Shown: piece after piece, positions 53,811 through 62,360 of the stretch
Position numbering within the stretch: the first letter of the stretch is position 1
How the letters are laid out: every line of letters starts with the position of its first letter
Source: Maricaulis sp048268525
GTDB lineage: Bacteria > Pseudomonadota > Alphaproteobacteria > Caulobacterales > Maricaulaceae
Direction: 5' to 3'
DNA length: 64,000 bases
NCBI RefSeq assembly: GCF_048268525.1
Contig: NZ_JBLWVH010000010.1
Coordinates: 27,871-91,870, forward strand
Program-made: the position numbers and the translations under genes
The notes under the pieces: generated by a model
Databases searched by the model: none
What the model was told of the DNA's origin: nothing
The model's input: the letters and a program-made list of their open reading frames with translations, nothing else

Positions 53811-55214
53811 TTAGCAGGAGTAATACATATCGAACTCGACAGGGTGCGGGTGCATTTCATACCGCAGCACCTCTTCCATCTTGAGGTCGATATAGGCGTC
53901 GATCTGGTCGTCATCCATGACACCGCCCTTCTTGAGGAAGGCCCTGTCGGTGTCGAGCGATTCCAGCGCCTCGCGGAGCGAGCGGCAGACCGTCGGAATG
54001 TCCTTGAGCTCTTCCGGCGGCAGGTCGTAGAGATCCTTGTCCATCGGATCACCCGGATCGATCCGGTTCTCGATGCCTTCGAGGCCGGCCATCAGCAGCG
54101 CGGCGAAGGTGAGGTACGGGTTGCCGGCCGGATCCGGGAAGCGGGTCTCCAGGCGTTTCGCATTTGGCGAACCGACCCATGGGATGCGGATCGAGGCCGA
54201 CCGGTTGCGGGCCGAATAGGCAAGCAGAACCGGCGCTTCGAAGCCAGGCACGAGACGCTTGTAGGAGTTTGTCGAGGCATTCGCGAAGGCATTGATCGCA
54301 CGGGCGTGTTTGATGACGCCGCCGATGTAGTGCAGGCAGGTTTCCGAGAGGTCGGCGTAGCGGTCGCCAGCGAACATCGGCTTGCCGTCCTTCCAGATCG
54401 ACTGGTGGACATGCATGCCTGTGCCGTTGTCGTTCCAGACGGGCTTCGGCATGAAGGTCGCGGTCTTGCCATAGGCATGGGCGACCATGTGGACGGTGTA
54501 TTTGTACAGCTGCAGGCGGTCGGCCATCGTCGTCATCGACGAGAATTTCATGCCGAGCTCGTGCTGGGCCGGTGCCACCTCGTGGTGGTGCTTTTCCGGA
54601 TTGAGGCCCAGCTCTTCCATCACCGTCAGCATTTCGGTGCGCATGTCCTGGCCGCTGTCGACCGGATTGACCGGGAAATACCCGCCTTTCGGGCCCGGGC
54701 GGTGACCCATGTTGCCGCCTTCGAATTTCGATCCGGTGTTGTGCGGCATTTCCTCGCTGTCGAGCTTGTAGCCGGTGTCGTGCTGGCTCGTTGTGTAGCG
54801 GACGTCGTCGAAAACGAAGAATTCGGCTTCCGGCCCGAAATAGGCGGTGTCACCGATGCCGGTGGATTTCAGGAAGGCCTCGGCCTTCTTGGCCGTCGTG
54901 CGCGGATCCCGATTATAGGCTTCGCCGGTACCCGGTTCCAGAATGTCGGCAAAAAGGACGGCCGTCGGCTGCTGGTAGAAGGGATCCACTTCGCAATAGC
55001 TGGCATCCGGCTTGAGCACCATGTCGGACTCGTTGATCGCTTTCCAGCCGCCAATCGATGAGCCGTCGAACATCACCCCGTCCTCGAAGAAGTCCTCGTT
55101 GACTTCCGAACGGTCGAAGGTGACGTGCTGCAGCTTGCCGCGCGGGTCGGTAAAGCGCAGGTCGACATACTTGATGTCTTCGTCTTTGAGCTTCTTGAGA
55201 ATTGCGTCTGACAT
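53811..55214 (-). CDS. glnA: Glutamine synthetase, type I
   Basis: A 467-residue dodecameric enzyme that makes glutamine from glutamate, ammonia and ATP. FDGSSIGGWKAI near residue 50, the metal-binding AYFGPEAEFFVF near residue 125, KHHHEVAPAQHELG near residue 207, and GTGMHVHQS near residue 265 are characteristic. The adenylylation tyrosine lies in LYDLPPEE near residue 397, so activity should be controlled by GlnE, with P-II upstream. It lies 32 bases downstream of glnB, the usual alphaproteobacterial glnBA operon. Confidence 0.97.
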   Translation of the reverse strand: MSDAILKKLKDEDIKYVDLRFTDPRGKLQHVTFDRSEVNEDFFEDGVMFDGSSIGGWKAINESDMVLKPDASYCEVDPFYQQPTAVLFADILEPGTGEAYNRDPRTTAKKAEAFLKSTGIGDTAYFGPEAEFFVFDDVRYTTSQHDTGYKLDSEEMPHNTGSKFEGGNMGHRPGPKGGYFPVNPVDSGQDMRTEMLTVMEELGLNPEKHHHEVAPAQHELGMKFSSMTTMADRLQLYKYTVHMVAHAYGKTATFMPKPVWNDNGTGMHVHQSIWKDGKPMFAGDRYADLSETCLHYIGGVIKHARAINAFANASTNSYKRLVPGFEAPVLLAYSARNRSASIRIPWVGSPNAKRLETRFPDPAGNPYLTFAALLMAGLEGIENRIDPGDPMDKDLYDLPPEELKDIPTVCRSLREALESLDTDRAFLKKGGVMDDDQIDAYIDLKMEEVLRYEMHPHPVEFDMYYSC

Positions 55215-55246
55215 GGGCCAGGCTCCAGATATTTGATCAGATTTGA

Positions 55247-55585
55247 CTAGAGGGCATCGCGACCGGTTTCGCCGGTCCGGATGCGGATTACACTTTCAAT
55301 CGGGCTGACAAAAATCTTGCCGTCGCCGATACGCCCGGTCTGGGCCGCGGTCTGGATGGCTTCAACCGCTGCCTCGACCCGGTCGGCCGGCAGGACCAGC
55401 TCGATTTTGATCTTGGGCAGGAAATCGACGACGTATTCGGCGCCGCGATAGAGTTCTGTATGCCCTTTTTGTCGACCGAAGCCCTTGGCTTCGATAACAG
55501 TCAGGCCTTGTACCCCGATTTCCTGCAGGGCCTCCTTCACGTCATCAAGCTTGAAGGGTTTTATGATCGCTTCGATTTTCTTCAT
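55247..55585 (-). CDS. glnB: Nitrogen regulatory protein P-II (GlnB)
   Basis: A 112-residue trimeric signalling protein that senses 2-oxoglutarate and ATP/ADP and controls GlnE and NtrB. MKKIEAIIKPFKLDDVKEAL starts the protein; the T-loop has the uridylylation tyrosine at residue 51 (RGAEYVVDF) and the C-terminal part GRIGDGKIFVSPIE matches the family. I chose the ATG at 55585; an in-frame start at 55597 adds four residues. Upstream of glnA on the same strand. Confidence 0.97.
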   Translation of the reverse strand: MKKIEAIIKPFKLDDVKEALQEIGVQGLTVIEAKGFGRQKGHTELYRGAEYVVDFLPKIKIELVLPADRVEAAVEAIQTAAQTGRIGDGKIFVSPIESVIRIRTGETGRDAL

Positions 55586-55721
55586 CACGGACTCCATGAT
55601 CTCGACGGGACGCTAGGCACGGCGCTGTCGGATACAAGCCGGAAATCGGACTCCTCGACAGCCGATCGGGGATTTGCCCAACAATCAGGCAGGGATGCTA
55701 CACAATGGTGCGCAGTTGACG

Positions 55722-57242
55722 ATGGAAATTCTGGCGACCGATGACACGGCTGTTTGCGATCGTTTGGCGGTCGACAGCGGTATTGAAATTCAACAGCTTA
55801 TGGAAGCTGCCGGCGCGGCAGCGGCAGACGCGATTCGGACCCGCTGGGCACCGCGCCCGGTTTTGGTACTGGCCGGGCCCGGAAATAATGGTGGCGATGG
55901 TCTGGTTGCGGCACGTCTGTTGCGCGAGGCGGGTTGGCCGGTTCGGGTAGTGCTGTTCGCGGCGCGCAAAACTCTTGGCCCTGACGCCGAAATTGCATTG
56001 AGCCGATGGTCCGGACCGCTCGAGACTGCGGAACCTGTCGACCTGGACGCCGCTGGACCGGCTCCGGAACTGGTAATCGATGCGCTGTTCGGCGCGGGCC
56101 TGTCGAGACCGATTGCAGGGCTGCTCGCCGACTGGATCGCCAGCATAGGGGAACGCGGCGTTCCGGTGGTTTCTGTGGATATTCCCAGTGGACTGCACGG
56201 CGATGCCAGGCCTTTGGACGGGCCGCATCTGACGGCGGCTCTGACGGTGACATTTCATCGCAAAAAGCTGGTACACCTGATCGAACCCTTTGCCGGATCC
56301 TGCGGTGAAGTCATCTGTCGAGACATTGGAATTCCTGGCGGCTGGACTGATCTGGTTTCGCCGCTCGCGTACGAGGTTTTGGCGCCAGCCTGGCGAGCAT
56401 GCATGGCTTCGTCAGGGGCTGACTTGCACAAGCATGCCCGGGGTCGGGTTGCCGTGTTCAGCGGCGGCAGTCAGTCGTCCGGCGCCGCGCGCCTGGCTGC
56501 CGCAGCTGCCTTGCGGGCGGGGGCGGGGGTGGTGACGCTTTGTGCGCCGCCATCCGCGTTGATGGTCAATGCCGCCCATCTGACCGCTGTGATGCTGGCG
56601 CGCTGTGGTGGGGCGGATGAGGTTTCCGACAGGCTGATGGGGTTGCGGGCCCAGGCCGCTGTCATGGGGCCGGCGATGGGCGTGGGCGAGCACAGTCGTG
56701 AACTCGTCCTGGCCGGCTTGGAAGCCGGGATTTCGCTGGTATTGGACGCGGATGCCCTGACCAGTTTCGAGGATGATCCCGACGCCCTGATAGGCCGGCT
56801 GCATGGACAGTGCGTGTTGACGCCGCATGCCGGTGAGTTCTCACGATTGTTCGGCACTGGCGAGGCGAACTGGAACAAGGTCGAGCAGGCCCAGGCCGCC
56901 GCTGACCGGTGCGGCTGTACCGTATTGTTGAAGGGACCGGCCACCGTGGTGGCATCGCCCGGCCAGACACCCTGGATCAATCGGCACGCCAGCCGTTGGC
57001 TCGCCACTGCGGGCAGTGGCGATGTGCTGGCCGGCATCATCGCGGCAGGACTTGCGGCGGGAATGGAGCCACACGAGGCCGCCGCCGGTGCCGCCTGGAT
57101 CCATGGCGATGCCGCTTTGCGACTGGGCGCCGGCCTGACAGCAGAAGACTTGCCGGACGCCCTGCCTGACGTGTTGCAAGGCTTGCAAAGACGGCGGCGG
57201 CAGGCCGCGGTGCACAGCCATCTCCTGGCGCATGGAAGCTAG
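55722..57242 (+). CDS. nnr: Bifunctional NAD(P)H-hydrate repair enzyme
   Basis: About 506 residues. The N-terminal YjeF_N epimerase domain (about 1-205) has GPGNNGGDGLVAARLL near residue 55; the C-terminal ADP-dependent hydrate dehydratase domain (about 225-500) has VMGPAMGVGE, LDADAL and TAGSGDVLAGIIA. It repairs hydrated NADH and NADPH. Start choice: the ATG at 55722 (MEILATDD) matches the family's N-terminus; ATG at 55695 or TTG at 55674 are longer alternatives. Divergent from glnB. Confidence 0.93.
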   Translation: MEILATDDTAVCDRLAVDSGIEIQQLMEAAGAAAADAIRTRWAPRPVLVLAGPGNNGGDGLVAARLLREAGWPVRVVLFAARKTLGPDAEIALSRWSGPLETAEPVDLDAAGPAPELVIDALFGAGLSRPIAGLLADWIASIGERGVPVVSVDIPSGLHGDARPLDGPHLTAALTVTFHRKKLVHLIEPFAGSCGEVICRDIGIPGGWTDLVSPLAYEVLAPAWRACMASSGADLHKHARGRVAVFSGGSQSSGAARLAAAAALRAGAGVVTLCAPPSALMVNAAHLTAVMLARCGGADEVSDRLMGLRAQAAVMGPAMGVGEHSRELVLAGLEAGISLVLDADALTSFEDDPDALIGRLHGQCVLTPHAGEFSRLFGTGEANWNKVEQAQAAADRCGCTVLLKGPATVVASPGQTPWINRHASRWLATAGSGDVLAGIIAAGLAAGMEPHEAAAGAAWIHGDAALRLGAGLTAEDLPDALPDVLQGLQRRRRQAAVHSHLLAHGS

Positions 57243-57312
57243 GCGTTTGAGGGACTTGGCACTGGCGCCGGAGCGGTACATGTTCGCAGATACACCTTTC
57301 CCGGGATAAATC

Positions 57313-59589
57313 ATGGCTGAATCGACCTATCGCGCTGACACACAACTCGATGCGGATGCGCTCGCCTTCCACATGAAACCGACCCCTGGCAAACTGTCTG
57401 TGGCGGCAACCAAGCCAATGGCGACCCAGCGCGATCTGGCGCTGGCCTACAGTCCCGGTGTTGCGGCGCCGGTGCGGGCTATCGCGGCGGATCCGGACAC
57501 GGTCTACGACTACACCTCCAAGGGAAACATGGTCGCGGTGGTGTCCAACGGGACAGCGATTCTCGGGCTCGGGAACCTCGGACCGGCGGCGTCGAAACCT
57601 GTCATGGAAGGCAAGGCAGTCCTGTTCAAACGCTTTGCTGACATCGATGCGGTCGATATCGAAGTGGATTATACCGACCCGGACAAGTTTATCGCCTGTG
57701 TGCGCGGGTTTGGCGACACGTTCGGCGGGATCAATCTGGAAGATATCAAGTCGCCGGAATGCTTCGAGATCGAGACGCGCTTGCGCGAAGAGCTCGACAT
57801 TCCTGTGTTTCACGATGACCAGCACGGGACAGCCATCATCGCGGCCGCGGGCCTGATCAATGCCTGCGACCTGACGGGGCGGCGCATGGAGGACCTCAAG
57901 GTCGTTCTCTGTGGTGCCGGCGCGGCTGGACTGACGGTGCTGGAACTGATCGAGTCGATGGGCGTCAAATCCACCAACACGATCGTGGTCGATATCGACG
58001 GGGTTGTTTATGAAGGCCGGCCCGGTGGTCATGAACGCTTGAACCGGCACGCGATTGTCACCGACAAGCGGACCCTTGCGGACGCGGCAAAAGGCGCCGA
58101 TGTCCTGCTCGGCCTGTCCGCTGCCGGTGTTTTCACCAAGGAAATCGTTGCCTCCCTGGCGCCCAACCCGATCATTTTCGCGATGGCGAATCCGACCCCG
58201 GAAATTACGCCGGAAGAGGTCAAGGAAGTTCGCGATGACGTGATCATGGCGACCGGTCGGTCCGATTACCCCAACCAGGTCAACAATGTCCTCGGCTTCC
58301 CTTACATTTTTCGGGGCGCCCTCGATGTTCGGGCCCGGACGATCAATGAAGAGATGAAGATCGCGGCGGCGAAAGCGCTTGCCGCGCTGGCCCGGGAAGA
58401 TGTGCCCGACGAGGTGGCCCAAGCCTACAAGGTCGACCGGCTACAGTACGGGCCGGACTACATCATCCCGACCCCGTTCGATCCGCGACTGATTTCCTGG
58501 GTTCCGCCGTTTGTGGCCCAGGCAGCTATCGAGAGCGGCGTGGCGCGTCTGCCGCTTCACGACAATGAAGCCTACAGGCAGGTCCTGGCGCGCCGGCTGG
58601 ACCCCACCGCCGCAATCCAGCAGCGGATATCCACGTCAATCCGGGCGGAGCAGAAGACCATCGTGTTCGCAGAGGGCGAGGAGCCGGCCGTGATCCGGGC
58701 CGCACACGCCTTCCAGGTCCAGGGTCTCGGCAAGGCTGTGTTGGTCGCCCGGGAAGACGTCGTGGCTGCCAACATGAAGGAATTGGGAATTCCGTCGGGT
58801 TCGCTCGAAGTCTGCAATGCGCGCCTGTCCGAGTACAATACGGACTATTCCGACTACCTGTACGAGCGCCTCCAGCGACAAGGTTATCTGCGGCGGGATG
58901 TGCAGCGGCGGGTGAACAATGACCGGAATGTCTTTTCAGCCTGCATGCTGAAAATGGGCCATGCCGACGGAATGGTCACAGGTGTGACGCGGCATTCGAA
59001 CGTGGTGATGAACGAGGTTGAGCTGGTCCTGGATCCGATCGAGGGAAGTCGGCCTGTCGGGGTCACGATCGCGGTGACACGGGGACGAAGCCTCGTTATC
59101 GGCGATACGTCGGTGACCGAATTTCCGGATGCTTCGGCGCTTGCTGAAATCGCGGTCGTCACTGCCAATGCGGCCCGTCGTTTCGGGATCACCCCGCATC
59201 TCGCATTCCTGTCCTATTCCAGCTTTGGCAACCCTCCTGGTGAACGGACTGCCAAGATCCAGCAAGCGGTCGAAATTCTCGATTCCGAAGGCGCGGATTT
59301 CGAATATGAAGGCGAACTGGCCGCCGATGTCGCTCTCGATCCGGATCATCACAAACTCTACCCGTTCTCTCGCCTGACGCAGCCGGCCAATGTGCTGATC
59401 ATGCCGGCTATTCACTCGGCCTCGATCGCGGTGCGACTGCTGAAAGCGGCGGGTGGGGCGACGGTGATCGGTCCGATGCTGGTGGGTCTGGAAAAGCCGG
59501 TCCAGATCGCGCGACTGGGAGCCAATGTGACCGACATCGTCAATCTGGCAGGGATCGCAGCTTACGATCTCAATCGGGTAACAGGCTGA
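57313..59589 (+). CDS. maeB: NADP-dependent malic enzyme with C-terminal phosphotransacetylase domain
   Basis: A 758-residue fusion protein that decarboxylates malate to pyruvate. Malic enzyme domain (about 1-430): YSPGVAAPVRAI near residue 50, YTSKGNMVAVV near 73, FHDDQHGTAIIA near 165 and the nucleotide-binding GAGAAGL near 200. A PTA domain follows (about 440-758, FGNPPGERTAKIQQAVEIL). The PTA part in such fusions usually binds acetyl-CoA and regulates rather than catalyses. It follows nnr by 70 bases. Confidence 0.96.
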   Translation: MAESTYRADTQLDADALAFHMKPTPGKLSVAATKPMATQRDLALAYSPGVAAPVRAIAADPDTVYDYTSKGNMVAVVSNGTAILGLGNLGPAASKPVMEGKAVLFKRFADIDAVDIEVDYTDPDKFIACVRGFGDTFGGINLEDIKSPECFEIETRLREELDIPVFHDDQHGTAIIAAAGLINACDLTGRRMEDLKVVLCGAGAAGLTVLELIESMGVKSTNTIVVDIDGVVYEGRPGGHERLNRHAIVTDKRTLADAAKGADVLLGLSAAGVFTKEIVASLAPNPIIFAMANPTPEITPEEVKEVRDDVIMATGRSDYPNQVNNVLGFPYIFRGALDVRARTINEEMKIAAAKALAALAREDVPDEVAQAYKVDRLQYGPDYIIPTPFDPRLISWVPPFVAQAAIESGVARLPLHDNEAYRQVLARRLDPTAAIQQRISTSIRAEQKTIVFAEGEEPAVIRAAHAFQVQGLGKAVLVAREDVVAANMKELGIPSGSLEVCNARLSEYNTDYSDYLYERLQRQGYLRRDVQRRVNNDRNVFSACMLKMGHADGMVTGVTRHSNVVMNEVELVLDPIEGSRPVGVTIAVTRGRSLVIGDTSVTEFPDASALAEIAVVTANAARRFGITPHLAFLSYSSFGNPPGERTAKIQQAVEILDSEGADFEYEGELAADVALDPDHHKLYPFSRLTQPANVLIMPAIHSASIAVRLLKAAGGATVIGPMLVGLEKPVQIARLGANVTDIVNLAGIAAYDLNRVTG

Positions 59590-59667
59590 ATTTCATTATT
59601 TACTTCCGACCGGAACGGCGAATTAAGACCTTTGCCCCATAAGTCCTGAGATGGTTCAGGGCTCGAA

Positions 59668-60189
59668 ATGGGGATCGGCATGAGGATTGTTTCACGGAAT
59701 ACACAGGGCGCGTGTGCAGCGATTCTGGCCGCGTTGACCGGGGCTTGCTGGGTCGGAGCGCCCGCCATGGCTGAAGGCGCGGGGTATCCCTTGGCAGGCC
59801 AGCATTGGACGCTCGAAACCCACTTCAATATCGGGGCATATTACGTCACCGGGTCGGTAGAGTTCGTTTTTGAAGAAAACGGATGCATCACCATGACATC
59901 CACGAGCACCGACACACCGCTCGATTTTGGCAGCTGCTCGTCGCAGTACGCGGTGACTGGTCTGGATGGCTCTCGGCCCACCGAGGCTGATCTGAGCTTC
60001 AGCTATGATTTTCCCTATCCGAGCTGGTATAGCGGCGGGATGGGCGGGACACCCTTCGAGCAGCCGGCCCGGGCATCCGGGAGCCCGTCATGTCTAGGAA
60101 TGGAAATCCCCGAGGTCGGTGAGGAAATCCCCGGCTGTGCGATGCCCGATGTGACAGCCGATAGTGTGACTTTTACCCGGACGCAGTGA
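59668..60189 (+). CDS. Small secreted protein, unknown function
   Basis: A 173-residue protein with a signal peptide (hydrophobic core ACAAILAALTGACWV, cleavage after about residue 35, AMA). The mature part is rich in Ser, Gly and aromatic residues, and its four cysteines (in ENGCITM, GSCSSQY, SPSCLGM and PGCAMPD) could form two disulfides. No family recognised. ATG at 59680 is an alternative start. It follows maeB by 78 bases and precedes the MATE gene by 96. Confidence 0.7.
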   Translation: MGIGMRIVSRNTQGACAAILAALTGACWVGAPAMAEGAGYPLAGQHWTLETHFNIGAYYVTGSVEFVFEENGCITMTSTSTDTPLDFGSCSSQYAVTGLDGSRPTEADLSFSYDFPYPSWYSGGMGGTPFEQPARASGSPSCLGMEIPEVGEEIPGCAMPDVTADSVTFTRTQ

Positions 60190-60285
60190 TCAATCACTGA
60201 AACTCACAGCGAATTGACGTCACAAGGGTGCAGACGACCGCCCGGACCCCTATCTATGCTCCGGCGTGAGTGAAGAGGGGACAAG

Positions 60286-61722
60286 ATGGCCGGACGTGCA
60301 GCCCATGACATGACGGAAGGTCCGGTATTCGGACACATCCTGCGCATGATCATGCCGATGAGCTTCGGCATCCTGGCGATGATGCTGGTCGGCATTGTCG
60401 ATACTTATTGGGTCGGCACCCTCGGCACTGCCGAGCAAGCCGCCGTGCAGATGAGCTTCCCGGTCACCATGTTGGTGATGAGCGTGTCGATCGGCTTGGG
60501 GGCAGGGGCCGTTTCGGCTGTTTCGCGCGCGGCAGGGCGCAAGGATGGCAGTTCGACCATCGCCCGGATTTCCACCGATGCAATGACACTGGCCCTGATT
60601 TCCGTTGGTTCGGTGTCCCTGCTCGGTGTGATCTTCGTTGAACCGATTTTCGCCGGCCTTGGCGCCAGCGCAACCATGATGCCGCACGTCGTTGACTACA
60701 TGACGGTCTGGTTCTCCGGAATCGTGTTGATTGTCGGCCCGATGGTCGCCGGCAATATCCTGCGAGCCCTGGGCAATGCGGTGATTCCGAGCCTGATGAT
60801 GATCGCAGCCGCCGTGGTCAATCTGATCCTCGACCCGATTTTCATACTGGATGATGTCTTCGGCCTGTTTCCCGGGCTTGGCTGGGGGGTGTCCGGCGCG
60901 GCGCTCGCCACCGTCGCCTCAAATGCCATGACCTTCCTGATGGTGGCCTGGTACCTGGCGTTCAAGGAAAAGCTGATTGATTTCAAACCCGAGGACTTGG
61001 GCGAAGTCTGGCATCACTGGATGGATGTGGCCCGGGTCGGCCTGCCGGCCTGTCTGTCGAATATCTTCAACCCGCTGGCAATGACGGTCGCCATGTCCGG
61101 GCTCGCCATGGCGCGGTTCGGGGATGCGGCGGTCGGCGGTCTCGGTGTCGCCGGACGTATCGAGGCCTTCGCCATTGTGCCCCTGTTTGCCCTGTCGGCC
61201 TGTATCGGCGCTGTGACCGGTCAGAATGGTGGCGCGGACCGGCTCGACCGGGTTCGCGAGGCCTTCCGGTCCAGCTTCCTGTTTTGCATTGGGTGGAGCG
61301 TCTCGATCGCGGCCATCCTGTGGATCGCCGCACCTTGGCTGGCGGACCTGTTCCTGCCCAGTGAGGCGGGGCAGTCAACGGCCATTGCCTACTGGCGCAT
61401 CGTCCCCGTGACCATAGCCGGTTATGGCATCACGATTGCCGCTTCTGCCGGTTTCAACGGGTTGGGCAGGCCGGCCCATGGCATGGTGATCACGGCTGGC
61501 CGGGCGCTGGGCCTGATGATCCCGGCGGTCATCATTGGCGCCTATTATCTAGACGCTCCGGTCGGGGTGATCTGGGGTGTCGCCTTTGCCAATGTTCTCG
61601 CCGGAGCCGCGACGGCGCTGTTCGTGCTGGTCCGGGCGCCGATGACCGCAAAGCACGGTCGTCAGCGCAAGCGTCGTGTGGACCCGCTGGCCGACCCGGC
61701 GGCAGCCCAGGATACGCCCTAG
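60286..61722 (+). CDS. MATE family efflux transporter
   Basis: A 478-residue multidrug/toxin extrusion transporter with 12 transmembrane segments in two halves. GPVFGHILRMIMPMSFGILAMM opens the first half, WVGTLGTAEQAAVQMSFP follows, and the second half begins near residue 250 with ARVGLPACLSNIFNPLAMT. It couples drug or metabolite export to Na+ or H+. The tail (about 455-478) is basic and Pro/Ala-rich. Its TAG shares four bases with the convergent methyltransferase stop. Confidence 0.94.
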   Translation: MAGRAAHDMTEGPVFGHILRMIMPMSFGILAMMLVGIVDTYWVGTLGTAEQAAVQMSFPVTMLVMSVSIGLGAGAVSAVSRAAGRKDGSSTIARISTDAMTLALISVGSVSLLGVIFVEPIFAGLGASATMMPHVVDYMTVWFSGIVLIVGPMVAGNILRALGNAVIPSLMMIAAAVVNLILDPIFILDDVFGLFPGLGWGVSGAALATVASNAMTFLMVAWYLAFKEKLIDFKPEDLGEVWHHWMDVARVGLPACLSNIFNPLAMTVAMSGLAMARFGDAAVGGLGVAGRIEAFAIVPLFALSACIGAVTGQNGGADRLDRVREAFRSSFLFCIGWSVSIAAILWIAAPWLADLFLPSEAGQSTAIAYWRIVPVTIAGYGITIAASAGFNGLGRPAHGMVITAGRALGLMIPAVIIGAYYLDAPVGVIWGVAFANVLAGAATALFVLVRAPMTAKHGRQRKRRVDPLADPAAAQDTP

Positions 61723-62327
61723 CGTCTGGTCAGAACCGCTCCCAATTCGGCTTTGTCGTTGAGTTGGGGGTGGGGCCAGACTCGTATCTCGCCATCATCG
61801 GGCCAGACCCAGCGCTCGGCAGGGAAAAGTATCCGCATGGCATCAAGCGAGCAGTCAAAGGGCGGACCGCCGCGCTCCGGTTTCTGCATGAAGAGCGCAT
61901 AGAGTCTCCCGCCAGACCTCAGCCAGCGCGACAGGGCCTGTTCGTAACGCGTCCGCAAACGAGGGTGGATCGCGCACAGGAAGGTTTGTTCATAGACAAG
62001 GTCAAGCGGTTGATCCGGAGCCCAGTCCAGTACATCGCCGGTAACCAGGTCGGCGGACTGGTTTGCCTCACGAAGAACCTCTCGCTGCCAGGATATTGCG
62101 GTCGCTGACAGATCGGCACCTGTCACGGTCAGTCCGGCTTGAGCCAGCGCCAGGAGCTCCGGGGACCGCCCGCAGCCGGGAATCAGGACCCGCTCACCGG
62201 TCGCGAATGCGGCTTGATCGCGCCAGGCCTTGAAAGCGGGGTGCAGCCCGCCCCGCTCCCAGGGCGTGTCATCGTCGATGAATCGGGTTTCCCAGTCGAA
62301 GGCGGACCGGTTTTCGTCATGTGTCAT
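61719..62327 (-). CDS. Thiopurine S-methyltransferase family SAM-dependent methyltransferase
   Basis: A 202-residue class I methyltransferase of the TPMT type. FWETRF-like N-terminal WETRFIDDDTPWERGGLHP is the family's signature, followed by SAM motif I VLIPGCGRSPELLALAQAG near residue 50, motif II GADLSATAI, and motif YEQTFLCAIHP near residue 115. The physiological substrate of bacterial members is uncertain, often halide, selenium or sulfur compounds. Convergent with the MATE gene with a CTAG overlap. Confidence 0.92.
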   Translation of the reverse strand: MTHDENRSAFDWETRFIDDDTPWERGGLHPAFKAWRDQAAFATGERVLIPGCGRSPELLALAQAGLTVTGADLSATAISWQREVLREANQSADLVTGDVLDWAPDQPLDLVYEQTFLCAIHPRLRTRYEQALSRWLRSGGRLYALFMQKPERGGPPFDCSLDAMRILFPAERWVWPDDGEIRVWPHPQLNDKAELGAVLTRR

Positions 62328-62360
62328 GGCCGCAACTATCGGTGCCGATCGACGCCGCGT

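Noticed and set aside
55586..55721. Sigma-54 promoter upstream of glnB
   Set aside because: No TGGC-N8-TTGC pattern with correct spacing could be found on the minus strand.
57037..58422. 461-codon minus-strand open frame opposite maeB and nnr
   Set aside because: Antisense shadow of the malic enzyme gene; no ribosome site or family signature.
59590..59667. CtrA-type site (TTAA-N7-TTAA) before the secreted protein
   Set aside because: Only one TTAA half is present and the second does not follow at the right distance.
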